DNA from: Mycobacteroides salmoniphilum
GTDB taxonomy: Bacteria > Actinomycetota > Actinomycetes > Mycobacteriales > Mycobacteriaceae
Length of the DNA: 64,000 nucleotides
Assembly: GCF_004924335.1 (NCBI RefSeq)
Contig: NZ_CP024633.1
Coordinates: 868,001-932,000 of the forward strand
Reading direction: 5' to 3'
Shown one piece after another: positions 16,063-25,217 of the stretch (within the stretch, counting starts at the first letter, position 1; every line of letters starts with the position of its first letter). Both the position numbers and the translations under genes were made by a program. The notes under the pieces are model-generated. The model saw only the letters and a list, made by a program, of their open reading frames with translations, was not told the DNA's origin and made no database searches.

Positions 16063-18165
16063 GTGAGCGAAACACCACAGGATGGGTCCAACACCTACGA
16101 GATGAAAATCAGCATGTCGGTGTTCGAGGCACTGGGCATCAACCTGTACAGCAATGCGGCGGCAGTTCTGGCCGAGCTTGTCGCTAACGGTTGGGATGCA
16201 GATGCCAACCTGGTACAGGTGTCTTGGCAAACCGAGGGTGAAGAACCCTGCGTCGAGATACGAGACGACGGCCACGGGATGTCCCGCGAGGACCTTAACG
16301 ATAAGTTCCTCACCGTTGGATACCCAAAGCGCGCCAACGAGGGCGATAGGAGCTATCAGTACAAACGCCTCTATATGGGTAGAAAAGGGATCGGCAAACT
16401 TTCTGTCTTCTCTATCGCTGACACTGTCGAGGTCTATTCAGCCAAGGGCGGGTCTCAGAACGCATTTAAGATCGAGGTGGAGGATCTTAAGGAGAAGATC
16501 GAAAAGGATGAGAAATACAGTCCGAAGGAAATCCCTCCTATCGACTCGCTGAAGGGTCACGGCACTGTCATCCGCCTAACGAACCTGCGCCGTAAGCGCA
16601 TTGACATTACCTTGAATGCCGTACGGAAACGGATCGCGCGTCGCTTTGACGTCTTGACATTGACCCCTCCGCCATTAGAGTCCGAACCTGTTGATGTTGA
16701 TGCTGTCAACGAGTATCTGAATCAACTGCGAAAGTCTGATAAAAAGAACCAACTACCGCGGACCTTCTATGTGGCTATGAATGGAGATCTGATCACTTTT
16801 GATGATCGCGTAGAGCTTAAGAAGCTTGAATTTCTATGGGAGTTCGGCGAACAGAAAATTCCGGCGACAAGTCTGGCCGACGACGTGCAGCGAAGGGTGA
16901 TCCGGGGAGACGTTAGCGATACCGAATCATGGCAACTCACGGGATGGTTTGGGACAACCAAACGTCCTAGCCAACTTGTTGAAGACTCAGATGCTGGATC
17001 AGTTGGCAACATTATGGTGCTCGCCCGTGGTCGCCCAATCCAAGAGGGCATCATTGATCGTCTCGACTTCAATCGCATGTTCGTCAGCTATGTGACAGGG
17101 CAGATTCGTGGGGACTTTCTAGACACGGCCGAAAATGATGACATTGCGACAAGCGATCGCCAGCGGCTCATGGAAGACGATCCGCGTGTACTTGCATTGG
17201 GGAAGTTCTTACGTGAGGTCTTACTCAAGACGTCAGATGAGTGGTCGAAACTTCGCCCCAAGAAGAAGGCCAAGGAGATCCTAGCGAACAATGCGCCTAT
17301 CCGAGGCTGGATCGAGTCGTTGCCGAAGTATCAGCGCGACTCCGCAGCCCAACTGATGGGGACGATTGAATCGTTGTCAATTCCGGAGAGTACGGATCAG
17401 CAAGAAGATCGGAACCGACTCTTCAAATCTGGGATCATCGCATTCCAGCGAATAGCTCTACGTGAGGATTTAGCCGAGCTGGAACAACTCTCAACTTTGC
17501 ACAGCGAGAATATTCTTCACGCGCTTGCGACCCTGGACGACTACGAATCGGCCATGTATCTGGATCTAATTCGAGCTCGTGTGGAGACTGTTCAAAGCTT
17601 CAAGAACGACGTCGGTATCAATGTCTTGGAGAAGACTCTGCAGGACAAGCTGCATCAGAATTTGTGGCTTCTGGACCCTGCCTGGGATCGGATTCAACAA
17701 GATGTAGAGATGGAAGAGCGTGTTTTCGAAATGGCAGAAAAATTCGGAGCTGCACGTCCAGACGAGGACGCGTTGAAGCGTATAGATCTGCGTTATTGCA
17801 ACGTCCAAAACCGCCACGTGATAATTGAACTAAAACGTCCCCATATCAAGCCCGATGTTGACGACCTTTACGACCAAGGTTTGATGTACGTCAGCGCGCT
17901 ATCGAAAATTCTCGAAGAAACGGGACGCTCCGATGAGCCTTATGAGCTAATCTTCATTGTCGGTGAGAAACCGACGACAAAGAAAGTTCCACCAGCAAAA
18001 CTATCAGACGACTATAGTCGGACGAGGCTGGCAGAGATCAGTGGTCGCGTATTTCGATATCAGGAGCTTATTCATAAAGCAGAGGCGCAGTATAACGATT
18101 ATATCCAAAAGAACAAGGACTTGAACAGCCTCACGCAAGTACTTAATTCACTTGACGGCCCTTGA
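16063..18165 (+). CDS. paraMORC-type GHKL ATPase with nuclease-like C-terminus
   Basis: A 700-aa protein starting at GTG 16063 behind AGGGGAG. The GHKL ATP site is complete: N-box ELVANGWDADA (about residue 38), DDGHGMS (about 70), GRKGIGKLSVFSIAD (about 107) and GTVIRLTNL (about 166). This fits the MutL/MORC-like ATPases (paraMORC) described in restriction-modification contexts. A long middle region follows. Near residues 570-595, RIDLRYC then HVIIELKRP gives a D...E-x-K arrangement suggestive of a PD-(D/E)XK nuclease domain. GC and codon use are clearly lower than the core genes. It faces the methyltransferase gene and likely forms the motor/effector of this cluster. Confidence 0.75.
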   Translation: MSETPQDGSNTYEMKISMSVFEALGINLYSNAAAVLAELVANGWDADANLVQVSWQTEGEEPCVEIRDDGHGMSREDLNDKFLTVGYPKRANEGDRSYQYKRLYMGRKGIGKLSVFSIADTVEVYSAKGGSQNAFKIEVEDLKEKIEKDEKYSPKEIPPIDSLKGHGTVIRLTNLRRKRIDITLNAVRKRIARRFDVLTLTPPPLESEPVDVDAVNEYLNQLRKSDKKNQLPRTFYVAMNGDLITFDDRVELKKLEFLWEFGEQKIPATSLADDVQRRVIRGDVSDTESWQLTGWFGTTKRPSQLVEDSDAGSVGNIMVLARGRPIQEGIIDRLDFNRMFVSYVTGQIRGDFLDTAENDDIATSDRQRLMEDDPRVLALGKFLREVLLKTSDEWSKLRPKKKAKEILANNAPIRGWIESLPKYQRDSAAQLMGTIESLSIPESTDQQEDRNRLFKSGIIAFQRIALREDLAELEQLSTLHSENILHALATLDDYESAMYLDLIRARVETVQSFKNDVGINVLEKTLQDKLHQNLWLLDPAWDRIQQDVEMEERVFEMAEKFGAARPDEDALKRIDLRYCNVQNRHVIIELKRPHIKPDVDDLYDQGLMYVSALSKILEETGRSDEPYELIFIVGEKPTTKKVPPAKLSDDYSRTRLAEISGRVFRYQELIHKAEAQYNDYIQKNKDLNSLTQVLNSLDGP

Positions 18166-18169
18166 TTCT

Positions 18170-18188
18170 GTCAACAATTGATGTTGAC
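18170..18188. terminator. Inverted repeat between convergent genes
   Basis: GTCAACA and TGTTGAC are perfect 7-bp arms with a 5-bp loop, 5 bp after the ATPase stop. It could act as a weak terminator or a binding site. The remaining bases to 18316 show nothing else. Confidence 0.4.
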
Positions 18189-18316
18189 CAATGCGCGGAT
18201 TTCCACTCTTCGCGTTCCTGAGATGGATTGCCCTGGTGCTTTGAGTATTTGGTGTAGCTGCCCTCGCAACGGCGAGACGTGCCGCCGGATGCCAATCTTG
18301 AAGCGAGGCTTCAAAA

Positions 18317-19372
18317 TTACTGTGGGTTTTCGATTTCGGTGATATGTCGTCTTATTTGCTTTCCTATGGCCTTGCCCAGTGGCGGCGGTACAGCGTTTCC
18401 TATCAGTCGGCCTAGTGAGGTGAAGTAGATGGGCTGATCCCGGCGTTGGAATCGGTAGTTACGGGGGAAGCCCTGGAGCATTGCGGCCTCGCGCAATGTT
18501 AGTGAGCGATCCTGTTCAGGGTGTCCGAAGCGGCCAGTTCCGAAGTTGAAGGCTTGGGTGGTGATGGTAGGTGCTGGCTCATCCCAGCACATGCGGGCGT
18601 AAACACTCTGGAAAGAGGCGCCGGTGTCCTTCTGGTGGCAGGCGGATCGCAAATCCTTGGGCCAGTCACGCCATGTCCCTCCCGGCTTGGATGCTTGGAT
18701 GCGTCGAAGGTTGATGTCCGTGAGGTTCCGGGCCTTGTGTAGGGGGTCTTTGGTATCTGTTTGGCCGGAAATCAGGGGCGGTAGTTTTTCGATGGTTTGC
18801 CGAACGGTCTTGTAGTTCTTTTGGTTTCCTGTCGGGACTGTGATTGGTCCTAGTCGGGATGCCAGCAGCACCATACGGCGGCGGCGCTGAGGGAGTCCGA
18901 AGTCCGGTGCGTAGCAGACTCGGTAGTCGACGAAGTATTCCAACTCTTCCAGTTCGGCGACAAAGCGCTTGAATACTTCTGTTGTCTCGATTCGTGGGAC
19001 ATTCTCCATGGATACGATATCTGGAAGTGATTCGGCGATAAGGCGTTTGAATTCGTCGAGCAACGGCCAGCGTTTGTCTTTGGTGGGATCTGCCCCGCGT
19101 CGGTGCGCACTGAAAGGCTGGCATGGGGCGCAACCCACCAACACGCGGTACTTCGATTTGCCCCAGTACTTTTGAAGATCTGTTCCCTTGATCGACTCGA
19201 TGTCAGCTTCCATGAACACCCCGCCGATGTTCTCTTCGAAGGGGTATCGGCAGAGGGGATCGATATCGAATCCTGCCGCCACGGAAAGCCCAGCTTGAAG
19301 CATTCCTTGGGACAGTCCGCCGGCTCCACAGAACCCGTCTATGACCCTGATCTGATCGTTTACTCTCGGCAC
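18317..19372 (-). CDS. DNA (cytosine-5) methyltransferase
   Basis: A 351-aa C5 methyltransferase with all key motifs in order: I FCGAGGLSQG (residue about 14), IV with the catalytic Cys in APCQPFS (about 82), VI SMENVP (about 126), VIII QRRRR (about 160), and a short target-recognition region before IX/X (LGRLIGNAVPPPLG, about 320). It transfers methyl from SAM to cytosine C5. The recognition sequence cannot be read from the protein. It is transcribed towards the ATPase gene and away from Vsr. Base composition is lower in GC than the core, suggesting acquisition with its neighbours. Confidence 0.92.
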   Translation of the reverse strand: MPRVNDQIRVIDGFCGAGGLSQGMLQAGLSVAAGFDIDPLCRYPFEENIGGVFMEADIESIKGTDLQKYWGKSKYRVLVGCAPCQPFSAHRRGADPTKDKRWPLLDEFKRLIAESLPDIVSMENVPRIETTEVFKRFVAELEELEYFVDYRVCYAPDFGLPQRRRRMVLLASRLGPITVPTGNQKNYKTVRQTIEKLPPLISGQTDTKDPLHKARNLTDINLRRIQASKPGGTWRDWPKDLRSACHQKDTGASFQSVYARMCWDEPAPTITTQAFNFGTGRFGHPEQDRSLTLREAAMLQGFPRNYRFQRRDQPIYFTSLGRLIGNAVPPPLGKAIGKQIRRHITEIENPQ

Positions 19373-19665
19373 TGCACGAATTTATCCGAAAATTGCCCCG
19401 CCGTCGACCCAACAGACGGCTGACAGTTTGGTCGGTACGAGGATAGGTTGGACCATGGGGGTGACGGTGCCATAGGGGTCTGACAGCGCCCTGCGGTCAT
19501 CGCAAGTCGAGTGGTTGTCGGCTGTTCGAGCGGCGAAACCTCAAGCGCAGAGACAACGTAAGTTGCCAGCTGAGGGGCGTGCGACGGCCGAGGTCGATAC
19601 GCCGTTTACCTGAGCCCCGCAAGGCGATACCTGGACGACGACGGATCGCGCAGCGATATTCTGCG

Positions 19666-20136
19666 GTGGTGGCCACATCCTGGGCGTCCAGTGAGCGTTC
19701 TCGGGCCGTAATGAAGGGAAATCGGGGCCGCGATACGACTCCCGAGGTCGCTGTACGCAGGTTGCTGCACGCATCGGGGCTGCGCTACCGAGTCCATCAG
19801 CGACCGCTACAGGAGTTGAGGCGCACCGCTGACATCGTCTTCCGTCGGAAACGAATCGCAGTGTTCATAGACGGCTGTTACTGGCATGGCTGTCCGGCAC
19901 ACTATGTTCAGCCCAATGCCAACGGTGACTACTGGGCGGCGAAGATCGCCACCAACGTGACGCGTGACCGAGATACAGATAGCGCGCTGGTCGCCGCCGG
20001 ATGGAAAGTCCTACGATTCTGGAGCCACGAGTCGCCGCACGATGTTTGTCTTCGTGTGCGAGCGGCTGTTCTCGCCGCACCGGACGCTGGTGCTCCGTCG
20101 CGGACGACGAGGCGAGGCCTCTCCGGCACGGGCTAG
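19666..20136 (+). CDS. vsr: Vsr (very short patch repair) endonuclease
   Basis: A 156-aa Vsr-type nickase, which repairs the T:G mismatches left when methylated cytosine deaminates and so accompanies 5mC methylases. Seen: RDTTPEVAVRRLLHASGLRY (conserved N-terminal helix), the catalytic RRTADIVF Asp, and IDGCYWHGCPAHY with the Zn-binding Cys/His. Start is GTG 19666 or 19669; the frame is open to GTG 19579, but the family begins near SERSRAVMKGNRGRD, so longer starts are unlikely. It is divergent from the methyltransferase with a 293-bp gap that holds nothing recognisable. Confidence 0.88.
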   Translation: MVATSWASSERSRAVMKGNRGRDTTPEVAVRRLLHASGLRYRVHQRPLQELRRTADIVFRRKRIAVFIDGCYWHGCPAHYVQPNANGDYWAAKIATNVTRDRDTDSALVAAGWKVLRFWSHESPHDVCLRVRAAVLAAPDAGAPSRTTRRGLSGTG

Positions 20137-20162
20137 CCAATATGAAGGCAGCCAAAGAAGTT

Positions 20163-21170
20163 TCATTTACTTCTGGTGGTCTCGATGATTTGGCGTAGCT
20201 CTTCCGGTGTCTTCCAACGAGATCGGTCACGATGGATCATCTGGTGGCAGTTGACGCACACGAGTACGAGGTCATCCAGGGTGGTGTTTACCTGACCGGA
20301 AAAGTGCAGTGGGATCACATGGTGGACGTGGATGTACCCGGCCCCGAGATCTCCGTAGACTTTTTCGAAGTCGAATCCGCATATCTCACAGGAAATATTG
20401 CCCCGCGCCGATCGAGACTGGGCGATCTTGGCATTGCGCATTTTTGGATCGCGTTCCCGCGTGGTGACCAGACGCCGTAGCACCTGGCCTTCCAGTGACG
20501 ACGCGATCGTTTCACCCATCCGACCCTCTGATCTACCTACATCCGTGGGGTGTTCATAGGAGTTGGACTCGTCACGAAGGCCAACTGCTCTCAACGCCTG
20601 TGCGAGTTGATGCATTCGATCCGGTTCTGCCGCGAATGCCGCGACCACATCTGCAGTTAGTCGGCCACCCCGAGTGCGTTGGCCACTGTAGCTGGGGTGC
20701 GCTGTGCGGAGATCTTCGAGTTTCCGATGTACGCTGCTAGGGCTCCGAAAGCGTTGTGCGCCTTCGAGTTCAGGTCGCTGACTGCGCAAGAATTGGCTTA
20801 GATCGATAACGCGGTCGTCGCGCGATGACATGGCCTGCGACCAGCCGTTCGAGTTCACCAAATCACAGGCGAGGAGGAGTTCTGGCCATTGCCAGTCAAC
20901 CTCAAGGGTGACGGTGAAACCAAGTGCTTCGAGCCGCTCGGCGACTGCGCGGCCGCCGGTGAAATCGACCGAGCTGACGGAAGTTCCGGTGTCGTACCGA
21001 TAGGCAACGCCCGTGATGGCTTTTGAGTCGTACACACGTCCGTCGTAGAGGAGGTAGTACTCGAGAGCTTCGCGGAAGCCATTTTCGTCTAGGAAACGAT
21101 CTCGCCCTAACCGGTCGCACTCGCCGATGGCACGAATAACGCTGTCACGTGTTAGTTGCTTGAGCTCCAC
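20163..21170 (-). CDS. HNH endonuclease with ScoMcrA-like N-terminal domain
   Basis: A 335-aa protein. Residues about 1-90 match the head domain of McrA-like enzymes such as ScoMcrA (FLDENGF, LLYDGRVYDSKAITGVAYRY). The C-terminal HNH/beta-beta-alpha metal site is at about 262-320: CEICGFDF, HVHHVIPLHFSG, DDLVLVCVNCHQMIHR, with the Zn-binding Cys pairs intact. It ends 27 bp from the convergent vsr stop. In this context it is the likely cleaving subunit of the modification system, or a type IV enzyme attacking foreign modified DNA; the motifs alone do not decide. Confidence 0.85.
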   Translation of the reverse strand: MELKQLTRDSVIRAIGECDRLGRDRFLDENGFREALEYYLLYDGRVYDSKAITGVAYRYDTGTSVSSVDFTGGRAVAERLEALGFTVTLEVDWQWPELLLACDLVNSNGWSQAMSSRDDRVIDLSQFLRSQRPELEGAQRFRSPSSVHRKLEDLRTAHPSYSGQRTRGGRLTADVVAAFAAEPDRMHQLAQALRAVGLRDESNSYEHPTDVGRSEGRMGETIASSLEGQVLRRLVTTRERDPKMRNAKIAQSRSARGNISCEICGFDFEKVYGDLGAGYIHVHHVIPLHFSGQVNTTLDDLVLVCVNCHQMIHRDRSRWKTPEELRQIIETTRSK

Positions 21171-21631
21171 AGAACTAGGTTATGAGGTCGATTGGCCATA
21201 CAGGGGCCAAGTCCAAAAGCGATGGCGGGCCTCCGCCAGGGGCGCCTTCGCTGAACGGGCCGCTGCCATCGCTCATACAGTTGCGATATATTCCGACCAG
21301 ACTGGTGGCCCTTACGGGCGTGTCGGCAGTCGCCTGATGAGCATTGGCCCGATCACGTGGGCCAGCAAGCCGCCGGTGCGCTCAAGAAGACTGCGACCGA
21401 AGCTGGGGCCGTTGCCGAACTGGTCGACGCTCTTGCTTGTACTGTAGGCATCTTCGACGTAAACGTCTGTCTGACGGGTACCCAGCCACCTTCGGAGACG
21501 TAAGAGCGGTGGTCTTTCAGTGACCGGATAGGGCCGGACCTGTAGCGTCTTCTCGGAAAGAGAATCTCGGGAGTTTGACTTGATCACGTCGAACCGGGCA
21601 GCCGGAGTGTTCTTCGTGCGAGCATTGGTCC
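21171..21631. other. Intergenic region without a convincing gene
   Basis: This 461-bp gap separates the divergent HNH and PIN-like genes and must hold both promoters. Short frames exist on both strands but none has a ribosome site or protein-like composition. No repeat or RNA gene was seen. Confidence 0.5.
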
Positions 21632-22504
21632 GTGGACGCAATGTTCTTTGGCAAAAATAAGGACGTAGTGTTTTTTGGGGACTACGAGTTCTCACGCCTA
21701 GAGCGTTACGGAATTGCGTTGGCTAACGCCACCATCCGTCGCCTCCGCGCTCAGGTCGCTAGGCCGTCTGCTGGCCTTCCGACGGTCGAGGGCCCGCATT
21801 TCGTGTACGAGCAGGGTCCACAGTTGTTTCTCGGACGTAGAGGCCGAGGTGCATTGCACATCGCCTGGGACACCAACCTCCTCATCGATTACTTCGAGTA
21901 CGGTCGAGCGCTATGGGAGGGAGAGTCCCTGCCGGAACTGCTGCCTGGTGAGCATGGTGAACAGCTTGAGGCGCTTCAGATTATCGTCACTCTGTGGGTG
22001 TTACGCGACATCCGATTCCATATACTTCCGCGCACCATCACTGATTCCAAGAGAAAGGAACTGAGTCCGGAACGCCGCGAGCAGAGGCTGACAGCGTGGC
22101 GCGAGTTCTGCGCGGCCGTCAGGATTGTTGCCGACGAAGACGAGTACCGAGGTGAGACACTGATCCTCCCGCGCTCAGCGCTCGACCGTGCGCTCGCTGA
22201 AGTCCCGGCTGGCAATGATCGCGAACTCGTCGCGGGCGCGGTGAGAGACAAGGTTCACGTGTTCTTAACCCGCGATCGAGGCGTCCTGAAGGCTGGAAAA
22301 GCTTTGCGTCCCTTCGGTCTTCATATCACGAGTCCGCAGGATCTGCTCGAGGATCTCGCGTGCTGCGGCGCCCTGAGCTGCTTGCTAGAACCGGAACACC
22401 TCTACTGGCCGATGCCAGATCAGCAACGCGTGGCCCATCTAGTTTCAGCTCTCCTGCGAGCCGACTCAAACCTAGAAGCCGCGAGGCCGGCGAACGATAG
22501 TTGA
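21632..22504 (+). CDS. PIN-like domain protein
   Basis: A 290-aa protein from GTG 21632 or ATG 21641. The PIN-type acidic residues can be placed: WDTNLLIDYFEYG (first Asp, about residue 80), LPRTITDSKRKE (second, about 133) and GNDRELVAGAVRD...FLTRDRGVL (third and fourth, about 195-218). PIN domains are metal-dependent RNases used in toxins and defence. The N-terminal 75 residues may bind a partner. No antitoxin gene is adjacent, which argues against a simple VapBC pair and for a stand-alone defence nuclease beside the methylase/HNH cluster. Confidence 0.65.
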   Translation: MDAMFFGKNKDVVFFGDYEFSRLERYGIALANATIRRLRAQVARPSAGLPTVEGPHFVYEQGPQLFLGRRGRGALHIAWDTNLLIDYFEYGRALWEGESLPELLPGEHGEQLEALQIIVTLWVLRDIRFHILPRTITDSKRKELSPERREQRLTAWREFCAAVRIVADEDEYRGETLILPRSALDRALAEVPAGNDRELVAGAVRDKVHVFLTRDRGVLKAGKALRPFGLHITSPQDLLEDLACCGALSCLLEPEHLYWPMPDQQRVAHLVSALLRADSNLEAARPANDS

Positions 22505-23029
22505 TCAGCTGCTAATCCACTCCGAGAACGGCCAGATGCTCTGGCTTCCTGCGCATCTTGACGAACTACAATGCATCCAGAGTCGTGGCCGTACGGCCCG
22601 CTCCAACCTCTGCCTTCCGTCATATTTCGTAAACACATTGCGGTGCAGCGTAGTTAGTGCATATCCGGCAAGGATCGAGGAATAGCTGCATGAGTGGAGC
22701 TCGCTTCGTTCGCTTCGAAGGCTCTGAACAGTTCAACAAGGCGGCCCTGGGAACTCGCACGGTGCGACTTGCGTGCAGGGCCGGAAGTGGGGCCACTGGG
22801 GCGGGAGGTTTGAGCAACAAGGTCCCGCGGTCTGCAGGCCGATGATTGTTGCTGGGGTGCAGCCATATTCGCTGCATTTGACTGACCTGGGGAATACTGA
22901 GTGAACCTGAGGTCCCGACGGAGGGTTTCCGCGCGTCCCGCTACAGACGTTGAAACCACGGCAGCGGATGATCGTCGTCGGGCTCTCGTGCCTAGCTCGT
23001 CAACCACCGCGTCGATGCGCGCCGAGGAT
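22505..23029. other. 525-bp region without a convincing gene
   Basis: This gap lies between the PIN-like gene and the end of the NAD operon. A 62-codon frame at 22657-22845 has a Gly/Arg-rich, non-protein-like translation. No tRNA, hairpin terminator or repeat was recognised. It may be degraded sequence at the junction of two cargo modules. Confidence 0.45.
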
Positions 23030-23683
23030 CTACATGGCGAATCGGTAGACGTGTCCGGGTCGGCCGGTTGGTGCTGGCTTGCGGAGTTTGTCGGTTCGGC
23101 GGTATAGCGGTGAGCGGTCCAGGCGCTTGCGGGCTGCGCCCGCGGTTGTCGGACCCGTCACGTTCAGGAGTGCCCGTACCTGGGCGAGGGTGGTCTCATC
23201 GCCGAGCATTGCGTGTGTGGTGTCCGGGTCAACCAGCAGGCGCTCCTCTAGTCGCCGGATCGCCGCCCTGGCGATCGTGGTGTGGCCGAATGGCATTGCC
23301 TCCGGTATCTGGGTTACGGGCACAGCGCCTGTGGCCTCGGCGGGGACGCGGGCCACTACGACGATAGATACGGTGTGTCCGCGTTCGTCGCGGTCTGGGT
23401 CGCTGATGACGTCGACGACAGCGACGCCGCCGGTGAGCTCGGTGCCGGCTTTGTCGCGCATGATGCGCTGCGCGCATTGCTCGACGGTTTCGCCGTCCCA
23501 GGCGGCCAGCAGCCCACCGGGCAGGGTGGTTTCACCCTTGTGTGGTGCACCGGCACGCTCGATCAGTACGATCTTCGGTTCGGGGTCATCGGTGAGTGCA
23601 ACGACATCCACGCTGAGCCAAGTACCGTGCACGGGATGATCGTCGGGTCGCACGGCGAGGTTGGATTCGGTCATCGATCTCAT
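23030..23683 (-). CDS. NrtR-like Nudix-fold transcriptional regulator
   Basis: A 217-aa fusion of a Nudix domain (about 18-150) and a winged-helix C-terminus (about 155-217; QVRALLNVTGPTTAGAARKR). The Nudix box starts normally (PGGLLA) but ends RIMRDKAG instead of REUxEExG, so the catalytic glutamates are gone, as is usual for NrtR, which senses NAD-related metabolites and represses NAD genes. Its ATG overlaps the NadV stop by 4 bp (23680-23683), so it is the last cistron of the operon. The predicted target is the palindrome at 26125-26139. Confidence 0.78.
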   Translation of the reverse strand: MRSMTESNLAVRPDDHPVHGTWLSVDVVALTDDPEPKIVLIERAGAPHKGETTLPGGLLAAWDGETVEQCAQRIMRDKAGTELTGGVAVVDVISDPDRDERGHTVSIVVVARVPAEATGAVPVTQIPEAMPFGHTTIARAAIRRLEERLLVDPDTTHAMLGDETTLAQVRALLNVTGPTTAGAARKRLDRSPLYRRTDKLRKPAPTGRPGHVYRFAM

Positions 23684-25203
23684 GACTGCTCCCTGGCTGT
23701 GCCGCTGTAGCGCGCGTAGATACCGGTTTCACGCGCCAACGTTTCGCGCACCTCGGTGAAGCTATACTGCCGCAACAGCTTTCCGTTCTCGAATACCAGT
23801 TTCAGTTCATTGTCGGCTTCCTGATCGGCGTCGGCGTGCTCGATCAAGAACGGCTCACCGCTCATCCAGCGGCGCACCGCCAACCGCCCGGTAGCCGACT
23901 TCTTGGATCCGTCATCGGTGACCGGGTCCTTGAGGATGTCGCGGCCGACGCCGTCGACCTGAACCCATGTTGCCTTGACGGCCATCTTGAAGGTGTCCCG
24001 TGTTTGGTATTGGTATGTGTAGGAGCCGAAGCCGAAAACGACAGCGGTGGAGGCATATCCCTGAGTCATCAGGTTCCGGGTAATCGCGTCCGCGCGCTCA
24101 TGGGTGATCGAGTCGCCGTAGATCGCTCCGACATGCGTGTCTAGCTCGCGGTACCCCTTGGTGTTGGTGATGGTCCCGAATGTCTCGGCTAGCAGATTGA
24201 CTACGCCTTTGCGGGCGGCGCTGTCTTCGGGCGCAGCCGGATCCCCGCACAGGATCAGTTCGGGGTCGCCGCTGTCGGGGCGGATCACGAGCTTTCCGTC
24301 ACGGGCCATGATCTGTTCCTTGCGTGCGGGCAGGTACTCGGTGAGCACCCGCCACAGATCCCAGGTGTCGGAGACGACTGACAGGATTCCTTCGGGATAC
24401 AGGCTCAGCAGCCGGTCGAAGGTCGCCAGCTCTCCGTCTTGTCCGCCGGCACACATCACGGAGTGTTCGGTGGCCGGAACCGATGCGCCGATCAACGCTT
24501 GCCCGTTGCCGGGGTAGAACCGTTCGATGAACCGGATTGCGGGCAGTCCGTCGGTCCCTGCGAAGCTGATCAGGTGGCCGGCACCTGACGCGGCTGCTGC
24601 CGCGTCACCGGCCATGCCGCGGTAGGAGAAGTCGTGGCCCTGGAACTGCACCGCGGCTTCGTCACCGGACTCGGCGGCGCGCTCGTCGAGTAGCTTGCGG
24701 TTGTTCCAGGCGATGGTGGCGCTGGTGATCGGCTGCCACAGCTCAGCGGAGAGTTGTGTCTCGAAGTAGTTGGTCAGCCAGAAGAACCGTGGGTCGGTGT
24801 TCTCTACCGTCAGGTACGGAACCCGCAGCGGGATCAACGATCCCTCACACGCAGCCCGCACCTGCAGCGGCAAGTATCCCAACGCGTGCAGATCTCGGAA
24901 GTGCTGAACACCAATGGCATTCGGCCCCAACAGCCCGGTGACGAACCGCTCATATCCGGCCAGAACCGGTTCGAGTTCGTCGTCGGTCAGATCGAAGAAC
25001 ACCTGCCAGTCCTCGATTAACCGCTGCAGATACGCCTGCAGCCCGAAGAAGACCGTGGCGTTGATACCCGCCACCCGCGTGCCGCGCGCGGTGAGGTTGG
25101 AGTAGACGAACTCGGTTCCGTCCGGGTACTGGCGCCGGTGATCAAGCTTGTAAGCGTCGGTGGCCAGCAGGGTGTCCAGCGCCCGATTTTGGTTGTCGTT
25201 CAT
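23680..25203 (-). CDS. nadV: Nicotinamide phosphoribosyltransferase (NadV type)
   Basis: A 507-aa enzyme of the NAMPT/NadV family making NMN from nicotinamide and PRPP. Family segments are clear: DAYKLDHRRQYPDGTEFVYS, QGHDFSYRGM (about 193), PATEHSVMCAGG with the catalytic His (about 247), SDTWDLW, VIRPDSGDPE (about 310) and a C-terminal FEVRETL-like region. The length fits the family. The gap to the upstream Prs-like gene is 14 bp. With an ADP-ribose pyrophosphate-making partner it could instead be a Namat-type enzyme as in the phage NARP1 pathway; sequence alone does not settle this. Confidence 0.87.
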   Translation of the reverse strand: MNDNQNRALDTLLATDAYKLDHRRQYPDGTEFVYSNLTARGTRVAGINATVFFGLQAYLQRLIEDWQVFFDLTDDELEPVLAGYERFVTGLLGPNAIGVQHFRDLHALGYLPLQVRAACEGSLIPLRVPYLTVENTDPRFFWLTNYFETQLSAELWQPITSATIAWNNRKLLDERAAESGDEAAVQFQGHDFSYRGMAGDAAAAASGAGHLISFAGTDGLPAIRFIERFYPGNGQALIGASVPATEHSVMCAGGQDGELATFDRLLSLYPEGILSVVSDTWDLWRVLTEYLPARKEQIMARDGKLVIRPDSGDPELILCGDPAAPEDSAARKGVVNLLAETFGTITNTKGYRELDTHVGAIYGDSITHERADAITRNLMTQGYASTAVVFGFGSYTYQYQTRDTFKMAVKATWVQVDGVGRDILKDPVTDDGSKKSATGRLAVRRWMSGEPFLIEHADADQEADNELKLVFENGKLLRQYSFTEVRETLARETGIYARYSGTAREQS

Positions 25204-25217
25204 GGTGTTTCCTCCCC

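Noticed and set aside
22657..22845. Possible 62-aa gene
   Set aside because: No ribosome site, Gly/Arg-rich, no family resemblance.
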